A stretch of DNA of 21,035 nt from Singulisphaera sp. GP187. GTDB lineage: Bacteria > Planctomycetota > Phycisphaerae > Phycisphaerales > SM1A02. Positions 15,819-21,035 of the stretch are shown piece after piece (within the stretch, counting starts at the first letter, position 1; each line of letters begins with the position of its first letter). The DNA lies in the NCBI GenBank assembly GCA_945896765.1, contig CAMDEL010000005.1:1-21035 (forward strand), read 5' to 3'. The notes beneath the pieces were generated by a model. It saw only the letters and a program-made list of their open reading frames with translations. It ran no database searches and was not told where the DNA came from. Made by a program: the position numbers and the translations under genes.

Positions 15819-16691
15819 ATGCCAGCATCAAGATCACGAACATCCGAATGGAAGCGAAGCATGCAGCAAGTCTTTGAGCGAGGTGGGACGCTGGAGATTT
15901 CTATTGCGAGCGCTGGGTCTGCCGCTGGGTCTGCTATTCATTCACATCCACTTGTTGATCCACAGGAAGTTGTTGGATCATCAGATCTTGTTTGGCGTTT
16001 GAAGATCGTTTCGCTTGAAGAAGAATCGGTATTGGTTGAAGCGCCCGTTGCACTTGGCGAAACATTTCGAATCGAAGATGGAATCGCTCTCGTGGGTGCA
16101 ATTACGATTGGACAAAATCGCTGGAAATTCCGATCTCGAAAAATTTCGGATGAACGCCCAGTGGGCGCTCGTGGTGTCTGCATACGACTTGAATTGCCAG
16201 ACAATGTTGAGCGCTGCTTGCGTCGATTCGTGCGAATTGAAGCCTCAGAATTGCAATTACCAAGCGTCAGTATGTGGCCGCTTCTTGATCCCAGAACCAT
16301 CGTGGCTGCTGAGACTGCGAATGAAGAAGCCTTCCGAGCCTTCCTCGAATCGAAGTTGCCATCAAACGTTGCCACACCGATGCCATCAGTGGGTCCGAAG
16401 TTCACTGCAACATTGATGAATGTTGGTGGCGGAGGCGTGGGCCTGCGTGTCGAATCACAAGATTCCGCAGTTCTTGGTCGTCACCGAATTTTCTGGATCG
16501 AAATTCCGCTCGGTCGTAATCATCCCGTTCCAATCGTCGCCACGGGTAAGGTCGTTCACACTCATCTGGATAGTTCTCAGCGAACATATATCGGCGTATC
16601 ATTTGACTTCACATTTCGTTTGGCTCACCAACAGACCGTGGTCGAGCAAATTCAGCGTTCGATGCAGCAAGCCCAATCTCAGCCGAAATAA
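15819..16691 (+). CDS. PilZ-domain-like protein
   Basis: From ATG 15819 the protein has 290 residues; an ATG at 15741 adds 26 residues that look non-native, and one at 15861 is also possible. The architecture resembles YcgR-type proteins: an N-terminal beta domain (about 48-127), then LRRFVRIEASELQL (134-147), matching the PilZ 'QRRxxxR' entry, and a C-terminal beta barrel. The second c-di-GMP motif, normally (D/N)xSxxG, reads NVGGGG (201-206), with the Ser replaced by Gly. GVSFDF (259-264) matches the late PilZ strand. Binding of c-di-GMP is therefore uncertain. The BI-1 gene follows 30 bases downstream on the same strand. Confidence 0.65.
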   Translation: MPASRSRTSEWKRSMQQVFERGGTLEISIASAGSAAGSAIHSHPLVDPQEVVGSSDLVWRLKIVSLEEESVLVEAPVALGETFRIEDGIALVGAITIGQNRWKFRSRKISDERPVGARGVCIRLELPDNVERCLRRFVRIEASELQLPSVSMWPLLDPRTIVAAETANEEAFRAFLESKLPSNVATPMPSVGPKFTATLMNVGGGGVGLRVESQDSAVLGRHRIFWIEIPLGRNHPVPIVATGKVVHTHLDSSQRTYIGVSFDFTFRLAHQQTVVEQIQRSMQQAQSQPK

Positions 16692-16706
16692 AAGTCGGCG
16701 AAACCC

Positions 16707-16712
16707 AAAGGA
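16707..16712 (+). promoter_or_regulatory. Ribosome binding site of the BI-1 gene
   Basis: AAAGGA lies nine bases before ATG 16722, in the 30-base gap after the PilZ-like gene. There is no TANNNT hexamer at the leaderless position, so this gene is probably translated from a conventional leader on a polycistronic mRNA. Confidence 0.55.
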
Positions 16713-16721
16713 TTCAAAAAT

Positions 16722-17531
16722 ATGTCACTCGTCTCAACAAATCCAATTCTCGCAGACAGTGTTCTTTCAGGTGCGATCAGTCAATCCGCAGGATCCGCAG
16801 GAACATGCACTGTTTCCGGAATCATCAACAAAACCGCAGGATGCGTGCTCCTTGCCGCACTTTCTGGCGCGATCGCCGTGCCTGTCACCAAGAATTTCCC
16901 AGCAGCGATGTGGATTGCATTCATCGTCTCCATGATTGTTTCGATCGCCGCAATTTTTCTTGTTCGCCGCTCGCCTCGAATGGCAGCATCGATCACCGTG
17001 CTCTATTCAGTTTCACAAGGCTTCATGCTCGGCGCACTTGGAATGTTGCTCGAAGGAATCTTGACTGCGAATAAAATTTCTGTTCCAGGTGGAATCGCAC
17101 TTCAAGCATTCGTCATCGTGGTGGGATTGATGCTGGCTATGTTGACGCTCTTTCGATTCGGCATTCTTAAGGGCGGAGCAATGTTCCAGTCCGTGCTTTC
17201 GGTTGTCACCATGGGAATCTTTTTTATGTTTCTGATTTCAATGGTGATGAGCCTCTTTGGCGCAAATCTTTCGTGGCTCTCGATGGGATCTGCAACTGGA
17301 ACCGGCAATGGAGCATGGATCGGTCTTGGAATCAATGTTGTGGTGCTGATCGTCGCCGCACTTTGGTTGATCATCGATTTTCGCCAGGTTCAAGACGCAG
17401 TTTCTGCAGGTGCGCCTTCATCGGCGGAGTGGTATCTGACCTTCGGATTAGTTGTCACGCTTGCTTGGGTTTATCTTGAAGCGTTGAAGTTGGTCTTCCG
17501 CATTGCGATGATGTTTGGCAATCGCAAATAG
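16722..17531 (+). CDS. Bax inhibitor-1/YccA-family membrane protein
   Basis: This 269-residue protein has about seven transmembrane helices and matches the bacterial BaxI_1 subgroup. A soluble N-terminus of about 35 residues ends in SGIINKTAGCVLLAALSG. Helices follow around residues 40-57, 63-84, 90-112, 123-145, 154-178, 194-220 and 236-262. The C-terminal signature is IIDFRQVQDAVSAGAPSSAE, then WYLTFGLVVTLAWVYLEALK, containing the conserved acidic 'D...' and 'WY.xFGL...WLYLE' pattern. Relatives such as BsYetJ are pH-gated calcium leak channels; the role here is not known. It converges with the LGDQ-repeat gene. Confidence 0.88.
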   Translation: MSLVSTNPILADSVLSGAISQSAGSAGTCTVSGIINKTAGCVLLAALSGAIAVPVTKNFPAAMWIAFIVSMIVSIAAIFLVRRSPRMAASITVLYSVSQGFMLGALGMLLEGILTANKISVPGGIALQAFVIVVGLMLAMLTLFRFGILKGGAMFQSVLSVVTMGIFFMFLISMVMSLFGANLSWLSMGSATGTGNGAWIGLGINVVVLIVAALWLIIDFRQVQDAVSAGAPSSAEWYLTFGLVVTLAWVYLEALKLVFRIAMMFGNRK

Positions 17532-17543
17532 TCAAATTTGACT
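17530..17543. repeat. Perfect 14-base palindrome at the BI-1 stop codon
   Basis: AGTCAAATTTGACT is a perfect palindrome overlapping the BI-1 TAG stop, in the gap between two convergent genes. As RNA it would form only about five base pairs around AATT, weak for a terminator. It could equally be a protein-binding site or chance. Confidence 0.4.
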
Positions 17544-17570
17544 GGAGATTTTCAGGCGAGCGCGCTTGCG

Positions 17571-17903
17571 TCAATACTCTTTTGAATCAAACATTCCAAA
17601 GTCATCGCCTTCAACATCCGCTTCAGCTGGATCGCCCAGTTGATCTCCCAATTGATCTCCCAATTGATCTCCCAATTGATCTCCAAGTTCGGTGGCGAAA
17701 TCAATTCCAGCTTCGAGTTTGAAGATCAAATGCGCGGTGTACGACATCTCAACTGGATGATCGTGTCCGAAGCGTCGCGCGACAGTTCTGAAAATATCTG
17801 TGACTCGCGGGGCAACACACTCGATGATTCTTCGATCACCGTTGTCTCGAAAGAGTGCGTAGTAACCGTCGCCGAGATAGTCCACTGATAGGTCGCCGTC
17901 CAT
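17571..17903 (-). CDS. Small acidic protein with in-frame LGDQ repeats
   Basis: The protein has 110 residues. The N-terminal 70 or so (MDGDLSVDYLGDGYYALFRD, then RRIIECVAPRVTDIFR) look like a small folded alpha/beta domain that I cannot name. The C-terminal part holds LGDQ four times and then LGDP, encoded by a 12-base DNA repeat, followed by an acidic tail ending FGMFDSKEY. The start at 17903 is fixed by a strong Shine-Dalgarno. It lies 58 bases downstream of the DUF4145 gene on the same strand. Confidence 0.75.
   Translation of the reverse strand: MDGDLSVDYLGDGYYALFRDNGDRRIIECVAPRVTDIFRTVARRFGHDHPVEMSYTAHLIFKLEAGIDFATELGDQLGDQLGDQLGDQLGDPAEADVEGDDFGMFDSKEY
17640..17687. repeat. 12-base tandem repeat inside the small acidic gene
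   Basis: On the plus strand TTGATCTCCCAA occurs at 17640-17651, 17652-17663 and 17664-17675. A nearly complete fourth copy is at 17676-17687, and a diverged unit precedes the array. The unit is a multiple of three, so gain or loss of copies would keep the reading frame and change the number of LGDQ units. Confidence 0.9.
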
Positions 17904-17910
17904 GGTCGAT

Positions 17911-17917
17911 CCTCCTT
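17911..17917 (-). promoter_or_regulatory. Strong ribosome binding site of the LGDQ-repeat gene
   Basis: On the minus strand AAGGAGG lies seven bases before ATG 17903, the best Shine-Dalgarno in the window. TATAAG directly upstream overlaps it and could be mistaken for a -10 box; as a promoter it would leave no ribosome binding site on the mRNA. Confidence 0.75.
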
Positions 17918-17961
17918 ATAGGGGTGAATGTACAAAACCTTCGGGAGAATGACCGTCGGAA

Positions 17962-18774
17962 CTAAAAATTTTCGTTGGTCAATCGTTCGCGTGCTTCGCG
18001 GAAGGTCAACTCTTGTTCTTCAAGCCGACGCTTGACTGCGTTCAGTTGCAGCTCTGCTTCTCGGCGCGCGTTGCGACTGACTTGACCGAAAGCCGGATGC
18101 TCGAGCAACTGTTCAAGTTCGAGAGCCATGATCAACGCCATCGTCTCGGCATCGATAGACAATTCGCCAGCTGTCGCAGCGACGGCGTCGAGCCCATCCA
18201 ATTCGTCTCGATATCGCTTCGTGATTGTGGCCCGATCGTCAGCGTTGGCAAACAATAAAAGCGCTTCGCGAGTCCGTCGTCGGCGTTGCTCGATTTGATC
18301 CTCAAGTGTCTCTGCAGCAGCGACTTGCGAGTCAACCCCAAAATCGGCAATAGGGCGCTTTGGCACCTGAAATTCAGGTCGCTCCTGACCTTGAGAATGC
18401 GTCATTGATTGGCAATACCAATAGCTCAAAGAGTGCGCATCTTTCAATCTCCTCATCGCTGTGGACGCAGGCGCGATGCCTCCGTGAACTGCCGAGTTTC
18501 CATCGCGGCGGATGGCGTGCATGTTGTCCGCCTCGTGTCGAGGAAGAACCCCACGACGCTCGAGTTCGCCCAAAGTCACACCAAGTTCTGGCGGCAGCGC
18601 GTTGCCGAGGGTGACTCGGGCAAGAGTCGACGCCATCATCTCGACCATCAGTCGAAGTTTGAACAAACAGGCTTCGGGGTCAGAGTGGACATAATTCTCT
18701 GCTTGCTTTCCAAGTTTGGAAAGTCGGCGATCAAGCGCTTCAAGAAATCCGAAGTTTGCAGAGAGCTCTTCCAT
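17962..18774 (-). CDS. Stand-alone DUF4145-domain protein with helical C-terminus
   Basis: From ATG 18774 the protein has 270 residues. The N-terminal 110 (SANFGFLEALDRRLSKLGKQ, ENYVHSDPEACLFKLRLMVE, DNMHAIRRDGNSAVHGG) match the DUF4145 pattern. That domain usually forms the N-terminus of HsdR-type restriction subunits and helicases, where it ends in 'R..GN.A.H'. Here no helicase follows. Instead there is a basic, heptad-like helical region (about 155-270: LEDQIEQRRRRTREALLLFA, RREAELQLNAVKRRLEEQEL). ATG 18774 lies two bases after the TerB-like stop, indicating coupling; an upstream ATG at 18837 would overlap that gene. Function is unknown. Confidence 0.75.
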   Translation of the reverse strand: MEELSANFGFLEALDRRLSKLGKQAENYVHSDPEACLFKLRLMVEMMASTLARVTLGNALPPELGVTLGELERRGVLPRHEADNMHAIRRDGNSAVHGGIAPASTAMRRLKDAHSLSYWYCQSMTHSQGQERPEFQVPKRPIADFGVDSQVAAAETLEDQIEQRRRRTREALLLFANADDRATITKRYRDELDGLDAVAATAGELSIDAETMALIMALELEQLLEHPAFGQVSRNARREAELQLNAVKRRLEEQELTFREARERLTNENF

Positions 18775-18776
18775 CG

Positions 18777-19193
18777 TTACGAAGTTCTCGTGACTGGGTG
18801 AAGCATGTCCGTCAGAATGCGCGCGCCGAGGCAGCATTCTTCAACGCGCTGAGTTGAGAGTCGCATTGCACTTGCAAGAACTGATGCCCAGCGAACTTCG
18901 GCGGCATCCATTCGACGATCGAGCAGTGCGATCATGAGCGCGCCAGTCAGAAATTTTTCTTGTATTTCAGGTGGCAGAGCGGCAACTCCAGAGAGACAAT
19001 CGATCAGCGAAAGTCGATTGATTCTTGCTGCAGATTTGCCTTCAATGCATGCATCTTCTGAGAGTCCAAGAACTGCTTGCGCGAAGAGTCCTGCTGCAGA
19101 AGGTTGAGAGTCGACTGCAATATCGCCCGATGCTGCGGCCATGCCGCGTGCAGTCAGGAACCAAAGCGTCGCTCGTTCAATGTCCTGCTCCAT
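18777..19193 (-). CDS. Small TerB-like helical protein
   Basis: This 138-residue, all-helical protein has no membrane segment. Residues about 55-118 (INRLSLIDCLSGVAALPPEI, FLTGALMIALLDRRMDAAEV, ASVLASAMRLSTQRVEECC) resemble TerB-like domains. They also resemble the C-terminal TerB-like part of planctomycetal M48 peptidases, where the pattern 'LL.A......DG.....E...L..LA..L' occurs. The usual DG is DR here (position about 92). The call is by resemblance only. It starts nine bases after the CoA-transferase stop, with its own TAAACT hexamer at -12 to -7, and is coupled to the DUF4145 gene downstream. Confidence 0.6.
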   Translation of the reverse strand: MEQDIERATLWFLTARGMAAASGDIAVDSQPSAAGLFAQAVLGLSEDACIEGKSAARINRLSLIDCLSGVAALPPEIQEKFLTGALMIALLDRRMDAAEVRWASVLASAMRLSTQRVEECCLGARILTDMLHPVTRTS

Positions 19194-19199
19194 GGCAAT

Positions 19200-19205
19200 A
19201 GTTTA
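19200..19205 (-). promoter_or_regulatory. Candidate -10 box of the TerB-like/DUF4145 operon
   Basis: On the minus strand TAAACT ends six bases before ATG 19193; its first three bases are the CoA-transferase stop codon. The spacing fits a leaderless transcript for the TerB-like and DUF4145 genes, independent of the upstream gene. Confidence 0.45.
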
Positions 19206-20384
19206 TCCCTTCCCCTTGGTTTTTCGATTCGCAAGTTCTCCGAGAATCCCGAGGCGATTCTGGTCAAGATCTGGCGCTCGACCGCGTGAAGTCCTCGGAG
19301 TCACCGAACTCATCTTGATTGGATTGCCTGGGACATGCGTTGTGCCAAGTGCGGGATCATCGACAGGCACGATCATTTCGCGCGCAATGACTTGCGGCAT
19401 TGCAACCATTTCATCAATCGATTGAATCGCCGCGCATGGAACTCCAACTTGAGTCAATCGATCAATCCATTCTTGCGCGCTACGAGTCGCCAAGATGAGC
19501 GTCAGTTCTCGATCGAGTTCATCGATCATCGCAATACGTTTCGCATTTGTCGAAAAGTTTGGATGCGTCGCTAACTCTGGATGTCCGATCACGTCGCAGA
19601 GTGAGGAGAAGAGAACGTCATTGCCAGCGGCGATCACAATCCAACGATCTGCGCATAAAAATGCCTGAAATGGAGCGATCGACGGATGGCGCGTGCCGCG
19701 TGCAGCAGGGACGACATTGGTTGCCGTGAATGTTGTGACGGCTGCTTCCAAGAATGCGATCTGACAATCAAGCATTGCGATATCGATCAAGCATCCTTCG
19801 CCAGTGCGTGTTCTTTTATGGATCGCACTCGTCACACCAAGTGCCATATAAAGACCAGCAACAAGATCGCCGATCGATGCACCAACTCGTACTGGCGGGC
19901 TATGTGGATGCCCAGTCAAACTCATCATGCCGCTGAGAGCTTGCGCAATGATGTCGTACGATGGCAGCGGCGAAAGTGGTCCAGTCTTTCCAAAACCAGA
20001 AAGCGCGCCATAAATCAGTCGAGGCCAGCGCGCATGCAATGTTTCCCATCCATATCCAAAGTTTTCCATGACGGTTGGAGAAAAGTTTTCCACCAACACA
20101 TCGGCGACATCGAGCAGTGCCTCAAATGTTTTTCGATCATCGAGATTTTTCAAATCGAGCGCGATCGATTCTTTATCGCAGTTCACACTGGTGAAGTACA
20201 GGCTCTTTCCATTGAGATGCGGTCCAAATGCGCGAGAGTCGTCGCCGATTCCAGGCCTTTCCACTTTGATCACTCGTGCGCCGAGCGATGCGAGCACTGA
20301 TGTGGCAAATGGTGCGGACAAGACGCGCCCAAGATCAATGACGGTGATTGCCGTAAGCGGTGGCGAGTGATCAGTCGTGGACAT
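19203..20384 (-). CDS. Class III (CaiB/BaiF family) CoA-transferase
   Basis: This 393-residue protein from ATG 20384 (a TTG at 20390 adds two residues) has the full family profile. It opens VIDLGRVLSAPFATSVLASL, with GARVIKVERPGIGDDSR (35-51) next. NCDKESIALDLKN (68-80) and DVLVENFSP (95-103) follow. YDIIAQALSGMMSLTG (143-158) comes before GDLVAG (172-177), where Asp173 is the expected catalytic residue forming a glutamyl/aspartyl-CoA-type intermediate. GVPCAA (near 330) lies in the C-terminal part. The enzyme moves CoA between carboxylic acids; the acid pair cannot be told from sequence, and no dehydratase, racemase or CoA-ligase lies nearby. TATCCT at -12 to -7 suggests a leaderless mRNA. 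Confidence 0.92.
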   Translation of the reverse strand: MSTTDHSPPLTAITVIDLGRVLSAPFATSVLASLGARVIKVERPGIGDDSRAFGPHLNGKSLYFTSVNCDKESIALDLKNLDDRKTFEALLDVADVLVENFSPTVMENFGYGWETLHARWPRLIYGALSGFGKTGPLSPLPSYDIIAQALSGMMSLTGHPHSPPVRVGASIGDLVAGLYMALGVTSAIHKRTRTGEGCLIDIAMLDCQIAFLEAAVTTFTATNVVPAARGTRHPSIAPFQAFLCADRWIVIAAGNDVLFSSLCDVIGHPELATHPNFSTNAKRIAMIDELDRELTLILATRSAQEWIDRLTQVGVPCAAIQSIDEMVAMPQVIAREMIVPVDDPALGTTHVPGNPIKMSSVTPRTSRGRAPDLDQNRLGILGELANRKTKGKG

Positions 20385-20390
20385 CCGCAA

Positions 20391-20396
20391 AGGATA
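20391..20396 (-). promoter_or_regulatory. Candidate -10 box of the CoA-transferase gene
   Basis: On the minus strand TATCCT ends exactly six bases before ATG 20384. No TTGACA-like -35 is found at 16-19 bases upstream. It lies in the 75-base gap between this gene and the divergent tRNA-Leu. Confidence 0.5.
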
Positions 20397-20459
20397 GATG
20401 CGCTGTATCTCGCCGCGTTTTTGCGATAGTCTAATGAGTCATCGGAATTGACCACGCAA

Positions 20460-20543
20460 AGGCCCGTGGCGGAATTGGCAGACGCAGCGGACTTAAAATC
20501 CGCAGAGCTAAACCTCATCCGGGTTCAAGTCCCGGCGGGCCTA
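20460..20543 (+). tRNA. trnL: tRNA-Leu (anticodon UAA)
   Basis: A complete cloverleaf can be drawn: acceptor AGGCCCG/CGGGCCT (seven pairs), a D-arm region GCGGAATTGGCAGACGC typical of tRNA-Leu, and anticodon stem GCGGA/TCCGC with loop CTTAAAA. The anticodon TAA is at 20494-20496. A 14-15 base type II variable region and T-arm CCGGG/CCCGG with loop TTCAAGT complete it. The discriminator is A20543 and CCA is not encoded. It reads UUA codons (and UUG by wobble). Confidence 0.96.
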
Positions 20544-20644
20544 TTTTTCTAGTGCGTGCAAACCATTTGGCAAATCGATGCGTGAGATTATTGGTCTAAG
20601 CTAATTCAAGTCAACATTTTCTGTTCTCGACCAGAGATTTACTG
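20544..20644. other. Intergenic stretch after the tRNA
   Basis: About 115 bases lie between the tRNA and the FlaA1-like ATG, including the -10 box annotated separately. A T5 run directly after the tRNA (20544-20548) may help termination, but no separate hairpin precedes it. No small gene is visible. Confidence 0.4.
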
Positions 20645-20650
20645 TATTCT
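20645..20650 (+). promoter_or_regulatory. Candidate -10 box of the FlaA1-like gene
   Basis: TATTCT, close to TATAAT, ends eight bases before ATG 20659 and is followed by a T-rich run with no Shine-Dalgarno. It predicts a transcript starting within one or two bases of the start codon. Confidence 0.5.
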
Positions 20651-20658
20651 TTTTTTCA

Positions 20659-21035
20659 ATGATCACCTTCATTGAAGGGCTTCCACGCCGGGGAAAACAA
20701 ATTGTTGCCATGATTGCAGACTTCACAGTTCTGGGTTTTGCCATGTGGGCAGGCTTGGCTATTCGTCTTGAAAACTTGTGGCCAGATATCAAGGGCCATT
20801 CGCTTCTCAATCTCTGTATTTGGGCGATCGCCGTCGGACTTCCTTGTTGTTATGGATTTGGCCTGTACAGAGAAGTCACTCGCTATGTCGGACTTCGCTT
20901 TGCAGTAAGAGTCGGCTATGCCGTCACGACGATCGCACTGATTTTGTCGTTTGTTGAATTTATGAATGACCGTCAAAATGGCCTTCCACGTTCTGCAATT
21001 TTGATCTTTTGGATGTTGTCAATCTTGGGGATCGG
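20659..21035 (+). CDS. FlaA1/CapD-type polysaccharide biosynthesis epimerase-dehydratase, N-terminal part (cut by window edge)
   Basis: The frame is open from ATG 20659 to the window end, giving 125 residues. It starts MITFIEGLPRRGKQIVAMIA and continues with the family's N-terminal membrane region: four helices (about 14-34, 48-65, 80-99, 111-125) with FGLYREVTRYVGLRFAVRVG between the second and third, and GLPRSAILIFWMLSILG at the end. Full-length members carry a cytoplasmic NAD-dependent sugar-nucleotide 4,6-dehydratase/epimerase domain after four such helices (WbpM, PglF, CapD). They make UDP-sugars for surface glycans. The catalytic domain lies outside the window, so activity cannot be judged. 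Confidence 0.88.
   Translation, partial: MITFIEGLPRRGKQIVAMIADFTVLGFAMWAGLAIRLENLWPDIKGHSLLNLCIWAIAVGLPCCYGFGLYREVTRYVGLRFAVRVGYAVTTIALILSFVEFMNDRQNGLPRSAILIFWMLSILGI

Noticed and set aside
17640..17687. CRISPR-like array
   Set aside because: Units are directly adjacent 12-base copies without spacers and encode protein in frame.
17571..19193. Defence island around the DUF4145 gene
   Set aside because: No helicase, nuclease, methylase, toxin or integrase accompanies it; DUF4145 alone does not establish a restriction or abortive-infection system.
19686..20300. 204-codon open frame on the plus strand
   Set aside because: It is antisense to the CoA-transferase catalytic core.

Overview
The window looks like a chromosomal segment of a planctomycete, most likely of the Phycisphaerae. 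This is inferred from the gene repertoire: a pseudopilin of the short planctomycetal type, a LeuS with an extra block in its catalytic half, an OstA-like exported protein, DUF2007 and a HrpB helicase. Base composition is moderate (about 50% G+C by eye), with dense packing and frequent 4-base overlaps. No rRNA, insertion sequence, integrase, CRISPR array or phage gene was seen, and no stretch above about 300 bases lacks a gene. The longest gaps (about 100-115 bases) follow the DUF2007 gene and the tRNA.

Left part (1-7615): the left edge cuts an exported OstA/LptA-like protein on the minus strand (659 down to 1, start inside the window). Upstream of it is a minus-strand UbiA-type membrane prenyltransferase. 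Divergent from that, only 27 bases away, a plus-strand run encodes lumazine synthase (ribH), NusB, FtsY, a type IV/II-type pseudopilin, a single-pass membrane protein and the ATP-dependent helicase HrpB. Most junctions overlap or are very short, so this is probably one transcript with internal promoters.

Middle part (7659-13897): a LOG-family (TIGR00730) nucleotide phosphoribohydrolase on the minus strand is divergent from folC, whose product has a histone-H1-like Lys/Ala/Thr/Pro tail of about 105 residues before the enzyme. leuS follows. After leuS there is a short 14-base tandem repeat and a convergent multi-pass membrane protein of unknown function.

Right part (13933-21035): a 455-residue unknown protein with a DUF2314-like C-terminus is coupled to a membrane-anchored DUF2007 protein. 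Next come a PilZ-like protein and a Bax-inhibitor-1 family membrane protein. A minus-strand group then reads, in transcription order, a class III (CaiB/BaiF) CoA-transferase, a TerB-like protein, a DUF4145 protein and a small protein with an in-frame LGDQ repeat. A tRNA-Leu(UAA) precedes the truncated start of a FlaA1/CapD-type polysaccharide epimerase-dehydratase that leaves the window.

The most interesting window-wide signal is regulatory. Four gene starts have a TANNNT hexamer at exactly -12 to -7 of the start codon, and five more have one shifted by only 1-3 bases. This is the geometry expected if transcription starts at or next to the start codon, that is, leaderless mRNAs. Clear Shine-Dalgarno sequences are seen at only a few genes (ftsY, the BI-1 gene, the LGDQ-repeat gene, perhaps leuS). 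No unmistakable new multi-gene system such as a defence island was found. The best candidates for undescribed biology are the leaderless architecture, the FolC tail, the TerB/DUF4145 pair and the DUF2314-like/DUF2007 pair.
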